Source: CAYULW01 sp964445815 (GTDB lineage: Bacteria; Bacteroidota; Bacteroidia; Flavobacteriales_E; Vicingaceae). Taken from it: a DNA stretch of 64,000 nt. The stretch spans positions 434,001-498,000 of the forward strand of contig CAYULW010000003.1 of assembly GCA_964445815.1 (NCBI GenBank), read 5' to 3'. The notes beneath the pieces are model-generated. The model made no database searches and was not told the origin of the DNA. It worked only from the letters and a program-made list of their open reading frames with translations. Shown in pieces: positions 25,623 through 34,174 of this stretch. The position numbers and the translations under genes are program-made. The first letter of the stretch is position 1; every line of letters begins with the position of its first letter.

Positions 25623-26964
25623 GGCTTTCATCAATCAAGTCTTGAGAGATGCTCTTTTGACCTTCTTTAACACCCATAATTTTAAGATTCTCCGCTCTGC
25701 GAATCAAATTTCCTGTGCCTGTTTTCAGTTTATTCATTGCTTCATCGTAAGCATTTCTTGTGCTGTTTATTCCTCTATCAATTTTATGCATATCATCTAA
25801 AAAGCCTACAAACTTTGCATACATTTTACCTGCATTATCTGCAATCTCTTGAGCATTCTTTGTTAGCTTGTCATGTTTCCATACAGAAGCAATGGTGCGC
25901 AAGGTGGCTAATAATGTAGTAGGACTCACAATGACTACTTTCTTTTCCCATGCATAAGAGTAAAGATTTTCATCGGCCTGAATCGCTAAACTAAAAGAAG
26001 ATTCTATTGGAATAAATAAAAGCACGAAATCAGGAGAATTAATATTTAGTCCCGACTGGTAGTTTTTATCGCTAAGTTGTTTGACATGATTTTTTACGGA
26101 TAGAACATGTGCTTTAAGAGCAGCCTCTTTCTCTGTTTCATCTTCAGAGCTCATAAAGTTATCATAGGCAACTAAGGAGACTTTAGAATCTATAATGATG
26201 TGTTTTTGATCAGGTAGTTTAATGAGTATGTCAGGTTGGATTCGCTTGTTGTCAGCATTATGATCACTATATTGAGTTTCATATTCTTCACCCTTTATAA
26301 GTCCTGAGCTTTCTAAAATCCGTTCCAGAACCAACTCGCCCCAATTGCCTTGTTTTTTATTATCTCCTTTTAATGCATTCGTTAGATTCTGTGCTTGTTT
26401 GTTTAGGGTTTGATTCAGTTCTAATAATTGCTTAATCTCTTGCTTTAAAGCAGAACGCTCTTTAGTTTCATCTACATACTTCTTATTAACGGTGTCTTCA
26501 AACACCTTAATTTTTTCTTTTAAGGGATTTAAAATCTCACCTAATTCTTTTTGATGGATTTTTGAGATGTCTTCAGAATTTTGCTTTAAAATGGCATTTG
26601 CCATAATCTTGAATTCCGTGCTAAATTCATTTCTTATTTTTTCAAGTTCTTGATTTTGAGTTTTTAGTTTTTCTTCAATGAACTTTGAATTGGATTCGAG
26701 TTGTGTAAGTTCGACTTTGAGGTTTAACTTTTCTTCCTGTAAGTCTTTTTCTCTTTCCTCTTGTTTCTTGAACTCTTCGACTGCCTTCTCTAATCTGGCT
26801 TCCAGGTGTTCCTTATCTTTTTGATAACTCAATAGCTCTTGCTCGAGCTGTCTTATTTTATCAGGTTCGCGATCGGTTGTATTTGTTCTTTTAATTAATA
26901 GTCTTGAGGCGACAAAACCGGAAATTAATCCAACAGCAAATATGATCACACTCATTATTTCCAT
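25615..26964 (-). CDS. rmuC: DNA recombination protein RmuC
   Basis: The 449-residue protein has an N-terminal membrane helix (VIIFAVGLISGFVAS), a long coiled coil at about 35-190 and the RmuC nuclease-like domain with NWGELVLERILESSGL, QPDILIKLPD, IIDSKVSLVAYDNF and VVIVSPTTLLATLRTI. RmuC limits DNA inversions and is predicted to be a PD-(D/E)xK-type nuclease. It lies between the BamA-like gene (38 bases away) and the GWxTD gene (overlapping). Confidence 0.95.
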   Translation of the reverse strand: MEIMSVIIFAVGLISGFVASRLLIKRTNTTDREPDKIRQLEQELLSYQKDKEHLEARLEKAVEEFKKQEEREKDLQEEKLNLKVELTQLESNSKFIEEKLKTQNQELEKIRNEFSTEFKIMANAILKQNSEDISKIHQKELGEILNPLKEKIKVFEDTVNKKYVDETKERSALKQEIKQLLELNQTLNKQAQNLTNALKGDNKKQGNWGELVLERILESSGLIKGEEYETQYSDHNADNKRIQPDILIKLPDQKHIIIDSKVSLVAYDNFMSSEDETEKEAALKAHVLSVKNHVKQLSDKNYQSGLNINSPDFVLLFIPIESSFSLAIQADENLYSYAWEKKVVIVSPTTLLATLRTIASVWKHDKLTKNAQEIADNAGKMYAKFVGFLDDMHKIDRGINSTRNAYDEAMNKLKTGTGNLIRRAENLKIMGVKEGQKSISQDLIDESHE

Positions 26965-27002
26965 AGTTCCCTTTTCATCTTAAGCGAAATTATTAAAAGG
27001 GA

Positions 27003-28727
27003 TTAAAAGAAATTAATAAATCCGAAATGAACCTTTGCAATTCGTAAATCGAAAGGTTCGTCAAATTGCTTGCCAATGGCGTAATTAATTGTAAATATTC
27101 CTGATCCCGTTTCAAAACTAACTCCCGTGCCGATTCCAATAGGAGTATCCCTTAAGTAATTTTCTTGATAATCTGCTTCATAAAAAGCAGCATCAGTAAA
27201 CAATGAAAAAAAGGAATTCTGATCCAATAGAAATCGATATTCCAACGTTGATATGCTGTAAAATGAAGCGCTTATTGACTCCTCATCGACTCCTCTAAGT
27301 GTCTTTAACCCTCCTATTCTTAATAACTCGTTAAAATATAAATTTTCAGAGTAAGTTACCGCAGTTTTATTTGCTATCAGGATTGTACTTCTATTCTTGA
27401 TTTTAAAAAACTTCTCTAACCTACTTCTTGCATTGTATTGAGTCGTATTGAGTTTGATGCCTTCATAAATTTGAGGGTTTTCTTCTTCAAGAGCATTTAT
27501 CTTTAAAAGTCGTTTACGTCCTACTGCAATATCTCCAAACAGCCTAAATCCACTTGACGGATTGAACTTGTAGTTTAGACGATTAAGTTCATAACCCAAT
27601 CCAAATAAATTGGAACGAACATCCCCAAGAAATGGGATTGTACTGCTAGAATTTGCTATAAGACTTTCTCTTGACAATAGATTGGAGCTTCTGTTTTCTA
27701 TAAAGAGTCTAAGGTACTCTGCTCTTCTTATGTTATAGTTGATGCCAAATCGAACGTTTAGATCAAGGAATGTTGTATCTCTTTTAAAGAGCTTAAAATT
27801 GAAATCAATGCCATAGGCTGAATTTAGAAAATAAGGCATTCCGAAATCAAGGTTTAAATCCTGCGAATTGCCCTTTAGTTTTCTCCAGTTAAACCCTAGA
27901 TTTTCTCCACGATTAAACGAATTGATTAAATTGAGATCCACATCACCTGTCAATTCAATAGAACCATCTTCTTCGTTGGTCAATAATCCCAATACCCCAT
28001 CAAATCGACTGGCTTTTTTCTTTTCAACAAACAGAACAATTTTTACATAATTATCAAAAAACTGGACTTCATAAGGGTGCGACATTTGTATGAAAGGCAG
28101 TTCTTTTATTCTTGTATCAATATCAGATATTTTGGATTCATTATATGGTTCTCCTTCTTTAATACCGAGATGTCTCAATAAATAAGCTTTTTCAATACCA
28201 CCACCATTAATCTCAATGCTATCAATATTGTAATATTGATTTTTCTTCAGTAATAAAGATGCTTGTAGTTTATTATTGTTTTTTTGAACGACGCTATCAA
28301 GTTCAATGCTGACAAATGGGTAACCTTTGTTTTCATAGTATTGGATAATATTTTTAAACAAAGCAGCAAGGTTTTTTTTGTTAAATGGTCTGTCAAGGAA
28401 AAGTCTATTACTAATATCAATTTCGTTGATATCATACTCAGGAATATTTCCAGGCTTAAGTCTGACCCATTTTAGGAGATCGCCTGCAAAAATATACAGT
28501 GTGGCAGTAGAGTCTGTGCATAGGATTGAGTCTACACGTGCTGACAGGTAACCACTTTTGTAAAGATCTGTCAACAATAGATTTCCAAGTTGATTTGTTT
28601 CATTACAGTTATCAATTGTTTTAGGCAGGCTTAAAGGAAATGCTCCTAAACCTCGATACTCCACATTAATTTGCCCAAAAGAATGAACTATCAGGAGCAT
28701 TAAAAAGTATGTTAGTAATGATTTCAC
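27003..28727 (-). CDS. BamA/TamA-family (Omp85) outer membrane protein
   Basis: The 574-residue protein has a signal peptide (MLLIVHSFGQ), POTRA-like segments at about 100-240 (YYENKGYPFVSIELDS and LRHLGIKEGEPYNESKIS) and a C-terminal Omp85 barrel with the conserved LRIGGLKTLRGVDEES and a final aromatic strand ending FGFINFF. Full BamA has five POTRA domains; the two or so here and the short length fit a TamA-like or accessory Omp85. The start codon is GTG. It probably inserts or translocates outer-membrane or surface proteins. Confidence 0.83.
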   Translation of the reverse strand: MKSLLTYFLMLLIVHSFGQINVEYRGLGAFPLSLPKTIDNCNETNQLGNLLLTDLYKSGYLSARVDSILCTDSTATLYIFAGDLLKWVRLKPGNIPEYDINEIDISNRLFLDRPFNKKNLAALFKNIIQYYENKGYPFVSIELDSVVQKNNNKLQASLLLKKNQYYNIDSIEINGGGIEKAYLLRHLGIKEGEPYNESKISDIDTRIKELPFIQMSHPYEVQFFDNYVKIVLFVEKKKASRFDGVLGLLTNEEDGSIELTGDVDLNLINSFNRGENLGFNWRKLKGNSQDLNLDFGMPYFLNSAYGIDFNFKLFKRDTTFLDLNVRFGINYNIRRAEYLRLFIENRSSNLLSRESLIANSSSTIPFLGDVRSNLFGLGYELNRLNYKFNPSSGFRLFGDIAVGRKRLLKINALEEENPQIYEGIKLNTTQYNARSRLEKFFKIKNRSTILIANKTAVTYSENLYFNELLRIGGLKTLRGVDEESISASFYSISTLEYRFLLDQNSFFSLFTDAAFYEADYQENYLRDTPIGIGTGVSFETGSGIFTINYAIGKQFDEPFDLRIAKVHFGFINFF

Positions 28728-28929
28728 TTGGGGCTTTATGATGAAGTAAAGATGACTTTCAATTGAACTTTAAATTTCTGAATTAATTGTAGGGTACTTA
28801 TTAACTATTAATTTCAGCTTATCAAGATCACAGAGTTGACTCATTGCAATAAAGGCTTATTCAAAGCGTTTTCAATAATTAACTGTTGACAAAATTGATT
28901 TTTACTCAAAACATCAATTTGCAAATGAT

Positions 28930-28937
28930 TACTTTTG
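28930..28937 (+). promoter_or_regulatory. TAnnTTTG -7 element upstream of the small lipoprotein-ytxJ pair
   Basis: TACTTTTG matches the -7 consensus exactly, 26 bases before the ATG at 28964. It supports the short start of the small lipoprotein gene. Confidence 0.4.
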
Positions 28938-28963
28938 TTTTAGCGAAACTAATAATAACCCTG

Positions 28964-29092
28964 ATGAAAAAGTTTATTTATGCCGTTGTATTCATGTTTT
29001 GTCTTGCAACGCTAATTTCTTCTTGCAAATCTCATCACAGATGTGCAGCCTACAGTCAAACTAATACAGTTCCATCTCAGAATCCTTCCTGA
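28964..29092 (+). CDS. Small putative lipoprotein
   Basis: From ATG 28964 the product has 42 residues: a lipoprotein signal (FMFCLATLISSC) followed by KSHHRCAAYS and a short polar tail. The frame is open from 28886, but a promoter-like element at 28930 and the signal peptide favour 28964. The mature peptide is about 20 residues with two histidines and a cysteine. It ends exactly where ytxJ begins. Function unknown. Confidence 0.6.
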   Translation: MKKFIYAVVFMFCLATLISSCKSHHRCAAYSQTNTVPSQNPS

Positions 29093-29431
29093 TTGAATTG
29101 GGAGAATCTAGAGTCAATAGAGTTCTGCCGAGAACTAATAGAGATTGGCTCGTTCGATCATCCTCTTGTTTTTTTTAAGCACAGCAATAGATGCGCAATC
29201 AGTTTAATTGCAAAAAATCGCTTTGAGAAAAATTGGCCTCAAATTTCAAACGACTATAAAGTTTATTTGATAGATGTTATTCGATCAAGACAGGTGAGCC
29301 AATTAGCAGCGTCTCTTTTGAATGTGCGTCACGAATCTCCACAAGTCTTAGTTGTAATTAACGGAAAGTGTAAACTCGTTTCTTCTCATCTTTCCATTAA
29401 CCCTAAAAAAGTAAAAGATTACTTAGACTGA
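29093..29431 (+). CDS. ytxJ: Bacillithiol-system redox protein YtxJ (monothiol bacilliredoxin-like)
   Basis: The 112-residue protein is a thioredoxin-fold YtxJ/DUF2847 member, seen from the conserved start NWENLESIEF, the FFKHSNRCAIS active-site segment with a single cysteine, and YLIDVIRSRQVSQLAA. YtxJ proteins are linked to removal of bacillithiol from proteins. The only start that keeps the conserved N-terminus is TTG at 29093, immediately after the stop of the small lipoprotein, which suggests translational coupling. Confidence 0.85.
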   Translation: MNWENLESIEFCRELIEIGSFDHPLVFFKHSNRCAISLIAKNRFEKNWPQISNDYKVYLIDVIRSRQVSQLAASLLNVRHESPQVLVVINGKCKLVSSHLSINPKKVKDYLD

Positions 29432-29521
29432 TTTATCTATAAATCCTTGCGCTAATTTAAATCCATAGTCTGGAAAAAATTACAGACTTATCAGACAACA
29501 AAACTCAAAGGTTTAGTTTCT

Positions 29522-29529
29522 TAACTTTG
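29522..29529 (+). promoter_or_regulatory. TAnnTTTG -7 element for the 29539 gene
   Basis: TAACTTTG matches the -7 consensus exactly. It lies so close to the first ATG (29539) that the leader would be only a few bases, with ATG 29545 an alternative start. Confidence 0.35.
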
Positions 29530-29538
29530 CTTTCAAGT

Positions 29539-30306
29539 ATGATTATGAGACGGTTTATCCTTGGCATATGTATAATCTTCTTTTTTAACCTGAATGTAAT
29601 TCATGCTCAGGAGACCATTTTTGAGGAGAAGACTACTGTATATAAAGATGAATATTCAGGGGGTATTGGTATACATACAAATGGCTTTTCATTGAATTTT
29701 AGGTATGGCAGATATAACGGTGCATTTAAAAAATTAACTTATGAGTTTGAATTCGCATCTATAAAACATCCAAGAGAAATAAGAACAGTAAGTCAGCTTG
29801 AAGATGATGTTAGGGGATATGTTTTTGGAAAAATGAATTCTTTCTTCGCGCTTAGACCATCAATCGGTTATCATTCTGTTTTTGTGCCTAAGCAATCTAT
29901 AAGAGGTGTAAGCATATCCAGAGTGTTCCAAATTGGTCCTTCTTTAGGCTTGGCGAAACCTGTATATTTAAATATTCAGGTGATTGAGTCCGTTGGTTCA
30001 AATTTTCAGTCTGTAAATATTGTTACTAAGCGTTATGATCCTGAGGAGCATGACCAAGGAGATATCTATGGTAGAGCTTCTTTTTTTAATGGCTTTTCGG
30101 AGATGCGTTTATATCCTGGGATTTTTACCAAGTTGGCTTTTGAATTTGAATACTCAAATCAGAAAGAAAGTATAAAGGCTTTAGAAGTCGGTTTAATGTC
30201 TGACCTATATTTTGAGAAGATACCAATTTTAGCGTTTGCAGAAAACAGAAACTGGTTTTTAAATCTTTATGTCGCTATATTGTTTGGTCAAAAAAATACG
30301 AAATAG
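29539..30306 (+). CDS. Putative outer membrane beta-barrel protein
   Basis: The protein of about 255 residues has a signal peptide (FILGICIIFFFNLNVIHAQE) and alternating strand patterns such as YSGGIGIHTNGFSLNFRYGR, ending with LNLYVAILFG. No known enzymatic motif was recognised, and an outer-membrane barrel is the best structural reading. ATG 29539 was used; the TTG at 29527 lies partly within the -7 element and is unlikely. A 130-base gap separates it from the large T9SS gene. Confidence 0.6.
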   Translation: MIMRRFILGICIIFFFNLNVIHAQETIFEEKTTVYKDEYSGGIGIHTNGFSLNFRYGRYNGAFKKLTYEFEFASIKHPREIRTVSQLEDDVRGYVFGKMNSFFALRPSIGYHSVFVPKQSIRGVSISRVFQIGPSLGLAKPVYLNIQVIESVGSNFQSVNIVTKRYDPEEHDQGDIYGRASFFNGFSEMRLYPGIFTKLAFEFEYSNQKESIKALEVGLMSDLYFEKIPILAFAENRNWFLNLYVAILFGQKNTK

Positions 30307-30436
30307 TCAGGCAACAAAATAATAGTTTAAGTTGTCCTTAATACAGAATTAACAATTCTTAAAGCTTTTATTTTTAAAATTAAAATGTTTCGTAAATTGT
30401 CGCTCGTTACTGTAGTAAAAATTAAATTATAAGTCT

Positions 30437-33400
30437 ATGAATATCAAAAGGTTTACACTTTTGTCGATGACTGCAATTCTTGCGGTTTCTTGTTTTTCTT
30501 TTTTCTCTTTAAGTAAAAAAGCCAAATATGTGCCCTTAAGTGAGCAATCTCATGTAGCAAGTTCTGCCAATGGGTATTTGGATTATCTAAATATGATCAA
30601 ATCCAATCAAATTACGGGAGAAATAAATTATGATGAAGTAATGGCCGGCATAAATCAAGCCAATAAACTCCCTAAGTCGAAAGCAAGTTTAGGATTGAAT
30701 TGGAGATTTAAGGGGCCTGATAATATAGGAGGTAGAACAAGAGCCTTTATCATTGATAGAAATAATAAAAATCACTTATTGACAGCGGGTGTTGCTGGTG
30801 GTGTATTTGAATCTTTTGATGCCGGTCAGACTTGGAATGAATACGATTTAACTTATTCAGTAAAAAATGTCTCATGCATTACTCAAGCCATTGATGGATC
30901 ATTTTATATAGGCACAGGTGGTCATTTTGAGAGAGGTGGAGCAGGAGATAGAGGATATTTCTTTGTAGGAACCGGTGTTCATAAACTAACAGGTAATGGA
31001 GGTTTTGAAAGTATTATTGCTCCTAATAGTAGAATTTCGGGTAATATTCCTTGGGCAACAGTTGGGCAATTAGAAGCAGATCCAAATGATGCAAATATCA
31101 TTTATGCTGCAATGAATACTGGTGTAAGAAAAATTGACTTATCAACTAATCCTCCAACAATTTCTGATCCTATCGGTTTAACGAGACAAGCAAATGATGT
31201 AGATGTAACTCCTAACGGTAAAGTAATTGTCTCATATAGTGGTGGGGAGCTATATGTTTCTCATGATAATGGACAACGCTTCTTTAATCATCGGTTCACT
31301 GGTGCGAATAGAATGGAGATAGCAATTGCTCCATCTAATGAAGATATTATGTATGCCTCTATGGCTGCTGGTAGTGGATGCTTGTTTGGAATTTTTAGAT
31401 CAGCTAATGGTGGTGCATCTTGGGATAGAATTTCTCCCTCAAGTTCTCTTTCTTTTGATATGTTTGGTTCCAATTGTCAAGGCTTTTGGGATAATGCCAT
31501 TTCTGTAGCTCCAGATGATCCCGGTATGGTGGTAGTTGGAGGTGTTACGCTTTATCGATGGATTCAAAGTTCTGTTGATCCTGCAAAGCCAAATGGTTCA
31601 TGGAATCAAATTGATGTTACTTTTAATGGTTTGCCGGGACAACCTAGAAACAGTTCTTATGTTCATGCAGATAAGCATCGAGTAACCTTTGACAGATCAG
31701 ATGCTAATACAGTATACATAGCTACTGATGGTGGAATATTTAAGTCGACTGACTTTAAACAAACAACTCCAACCTACCGTGAGTTTAACTTCAATTATAA
31801 GGTGGCTCAGTATTATGATATTGCTGCAGGTCCGAATGATATTGTTTTAGGTGGGACACAAGATAATGGAAGTCACGCGATAGGCCTAGAATTTAATAAT
31901 AATCTTGGAGCCTTTAGAGTTTTAACTGGTGATGGTTTTGATGCAGAAATGTCAGTAATTAATCCTTCAATTGGTTTTGCAAGTTCACAATTTAACGGTA
32001 TAGCTAGAATTCAAGGAATAGGGACTTCAACAGGTAATTCCAACTTTTCTCAAGCAGATATTGTTAGTGCGAATACCTATTTGTCTGGACAATGTGGAAC
32101 CGGAAGATGTAGTCCTGTCTTTTATTCAACTACTAAGTTGTGGGAGTCATTTAAGCACGAGGGATCACAAGATATTGTTGATGTAGCTATAACTGAGAAA
32201 ACACTCCCACCGATGACTCCAGGGAGAGTTATTCCCTATACCTCGAATAACAGTAATCTGAGTCGATCAATTAAATTTCAATATACAGTTAATGCTACTG
32301 TGCCTTATGATACGTCTAAAGTAAATGATAATCGACCGGATGTTAATTATTCCTTAAATGACGATTCTACACTTTGGATTCTTGCTCCAACCGATACGTT
32401 GTTTGTTGGTAATGCATCTACAGAAAAGACGGTTATTTTAAGTGACCCTAATACATCTTTATCACAGGTATTTAATTTTGATACTTTAGTTGTTGATACT
32501 ACATCATTAACCGTAACGGTTAGAAGACCGAATGACTCTATTTCTAACTTTTCATATACTTATGGTACACCCATTAACTATTGGAATCAATATTTAGATA
32601 ATGCTAGTGAACCGGGGCTAAATGGAATTGCTAGCTTTGAATTGAATAAAAATGGTTCGGAAATTAGTTTATCTGCTGTTAATGTTCAGATTGATTTTTA
32701 TTACGGTTTGAAATTTATTGATTCTGCTCAAACCATTTATGCATCTGCAAATTGGCCTGGTAGAGATCGTACGAACCCCAATGATGCTTCACAACGACAT
32801 GTGTTCATGAGTCGTGATCTATTAAAAAATACACCAAACATAAAGTGGTATTGTATTGCAGGTCCTCAATCTGTGCCACATAGTTTAGCTGCGGGAGAGG
32901 ACGTTCTGACTATGGAGTTTACCTCTGATGGTAATACTGTGTTTTTAGGAACACGTAACGGTAATATTTATAGAGTAACTAATTTAGATCGAATAACAAA
33001 TGATCTTCCTGCCTCTACATCTGCAAATCTATTCAATATTCAGTCTGATGCTAACTTGTTAGATTGTAGGAGAATAGCTTCGTTTTCAGGACGTGCTGTT
33101 ACGGGAATTGATATCTTTCCTAACGATCCCAATTATGTTGCAGTTTCATTGGGTAATTATGGAAACAGAAATTTTGTGGCTGTGATAGAGTCTGCCATGA
33201 CTGATCCGGTAACGGTGCGAAATATTCAAGGTATAGGAACTTCAAGGTTACCTGAAGTTCCTGCATATGATGTTTTGTTCGATAAAAATGATAATAGTGT
33301 GCCGCCTTCTAAGTTGCTTGTGGGTAATGAGCTAGGGCTTTTTGCGACTGAAAATCCATTTGAAACTACTGTTTCTTCGGATACCACAATTACACCTGCA

Positions 33401-34051
33401 GACACGGTGATTCGCACTATGGATACAGTTTCTTTTATAACCGGTAATCACATTGTACAAGATTCAATTGTTTATCCGCAAGATTCGCTGGTCTTTTCTG
33501 ACACAACTATATACTTTCAGCGTGAGGTTAGATATATTGTTCAGTTGATTAATCCTGATACTACAATTATTCCAGAGTCTAGAATTATTAATATAGGTCC
33601 GGATGTTAAGTGGACTGAAGAAAGCAATGGAATGGGAAGAGTTCCTGTCTTTTCACTTGATCAAATGCGTTTTGGATGGCAATATGCAATCAATCCTGAT
33701 AAAATATATGCGGGTACGCATGGGAGGGGAATTTTTGAAGCCGATAATTTTGTTGGTTTAGATGATGTGGAAAAAGAAGCATCATATGCAACCTTTGCTT
33801 CATCACTTGACTTTTATCCTAATCCTGCAAGCAGTCAAGCTTTTGCTGAATTTTATTTACCGCAAAATGATAACGTACAAATGGAAATCTATGACATAAG
33901 AGGTAAATTAATCCGTCAAAATTCCAATTCTTTATCAAAAGGGAGAAACAAAGTTGAGTTTAACTTTGATGATTTGAATAATGGAACCTATATCATTCGA
34001 TTTATAGCAAATGGTAAAGTAGCGACGAAGAAATTTGTCCTTTATCATTAA
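30437..34051 (+). CDS. Large secreted beta-propeller protein (VPS10/sortilin-like) with T9SS type A sorting domain
   Basis: The 1204-residue protein has a signal peptide (LLSMTAILAVSCFSFFSL) and sortilin-like repeats in residues 90-560 (GVAGGVFESFDAGQTWNEY, IFRSANGGASWDRIS, YIATDGGIFKSTDF, LGGTQDNGSHAIG). A segment at about 590-720 is not propeller-like and is rich in Thr, Asp and Ser. More repeats follow, and a Thr-rich stretch at about 980-1050 leads to the C-terminal sorting domain (LDFYPNPASSQAFAEFYL to KKFVLYH). It is probably displayed at the surface through T9SS. Its homologue at 16618 lacks the insert. Ligand or activity unknown. A strong terminator follows. Confidence 0.87.
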   Translation: MNIKRFTLLSMTAILAVSCFSFFSLSKKAKYVPLSEQSHVASSANGYLDYLNMIKSNQITGEINYDEVMAGINQANKLPKSKASLGLNWRFKGPDNIGGRTRAFIIDRNNKNHLLTAGVAGGVFESFDAGQTWNEYDLTYSVKNVSCITQAIDGSFYIGTGGHFERGGAGDRGYFFVGTGVHKLTGNGGFESIIAPNSRISGNIPWATVGQLEADPNDANIIYAAMNTGVRKIDLSTNPPTISDPIGLTRQANDVDVTPNGKVIVSYSGGELYVSHDNGQRFFNHRFTGANRMEIAIAPSNEDIMYASMAAGSGCLFGIFRSANGGASWDRISPSSSLSFDMFGSNCQGFWDNAISVAPDDPGMVVVGGVTLYRWIQSSVDPAKPNGSWNQIDVTFNGLPGQPRNSSYVHADKHRVTFDRSDANTVYIATDGGIFKSTDFKQTTPTYREFNFNYKVAQYYDIAAGPNDIVLGGTQDNGSHAIGLEFNNNLGAFRVLTGDGFDAEMSVINPSIGFASSQFNGIARIQGIGTSTGNSNFSQADIVSANTYLSGQCGTGRCSPVFYSTTKLWESFKHEGSQDIVDVAITEKTLPPMTPGRVIPYTSNNSNLSRSIKFQYTVNATVPYDTSKVNDNRPDVNYSLNDDSTLWILAPTDTLFVGNASTEKTVILSDPNTSLSQVFNFDTLVVDTTSLTVTVRRPNDSISNFSYTYGTPINYWNQYLDNASEPGLNGIASFELNKNGSEISLSAVNVQIDFYYGLKFIDSAQTIYASANWPGRDRTNPNDASQRHVFMSRDLLKNTPNIKWYCIAGPQSVPHSLAAGEDVLTMEFTSDGNTVFLGTRNGNIYRVTNLDRITNDLPASTSANLFNIQSDANLLDCRRIASFSGRAVTGIDIFPNDPNYVAVSLGNYGNRNFVAVIESAMTDPVTVRNIQGIGTSRLPEVPAYDVLFDKNDNSVPPSKLLVGNELGLFATENPFETTVSSDTTITPADTVIRTMDTVSFITGNHIVQDSIVYPQDSLVFSDTTIYFQREVRYIVQLINPDTTIIPESRIINIGPDVKWTEESNGMGRVPVFSLDQMRFGWQYAINPDKIYAGTHGRGIFEADNFVGLDDVEKEASYATFASSLDFYPNPASSQAFAEFYLPQNDNVQMEIYDIRGKLIRQNSNSLSKGRNKVEFNFDDLNNGTYIIRFIANGKVATKKFVLYH

Positions 34052-34071
34052 AAGATACTCATGTTATTGAT

Positions 34072-34104
34072 AAAAGGGGCTGTTAATAAACAGTCCCTTT
34101 TTTT
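34072..34104 (+). terminator. Intrinsic terminator after the 1204-residue T9SS gene
   Basis: AAAAGGGGCTGTT (34072-34084) pairs with AACAGTCCCTTTT (34089-34101) through 12 Watson-Crick pairs and one G-T pair across an AATA loop, followed by a T-run. It lies 20 bases past the stop. Confidence 0.85.
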
Positions 34105-34174
34105 GTATAAATAGTTTTTGATTCTTTTTTATTAACCTCTCACAAGAAGTAATTTCGTCCAAAATATTAACAAA

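Noticed and set aside
26969..27001. CCCTTTT/AAAAGGG inverted repeat between the BamA-like gene and rmuC
   Set aside because: An 18-base loop and lack of a T-run make it a poor terminator; the genes probably form one transcript.
29467..29488. AGTCTG/CAGACT inverted repeat after ytxJ
   Set aside because: The stem is only 6 bp with a 10-base loop and no T-run; not called as a terminator.
30345..30359. AGAATT-AAC-AATTCT hairpin before the 1204-residue gene
   Set aside because: All-AT short stem in AT-rich DNA, without a T-run; likely chance.
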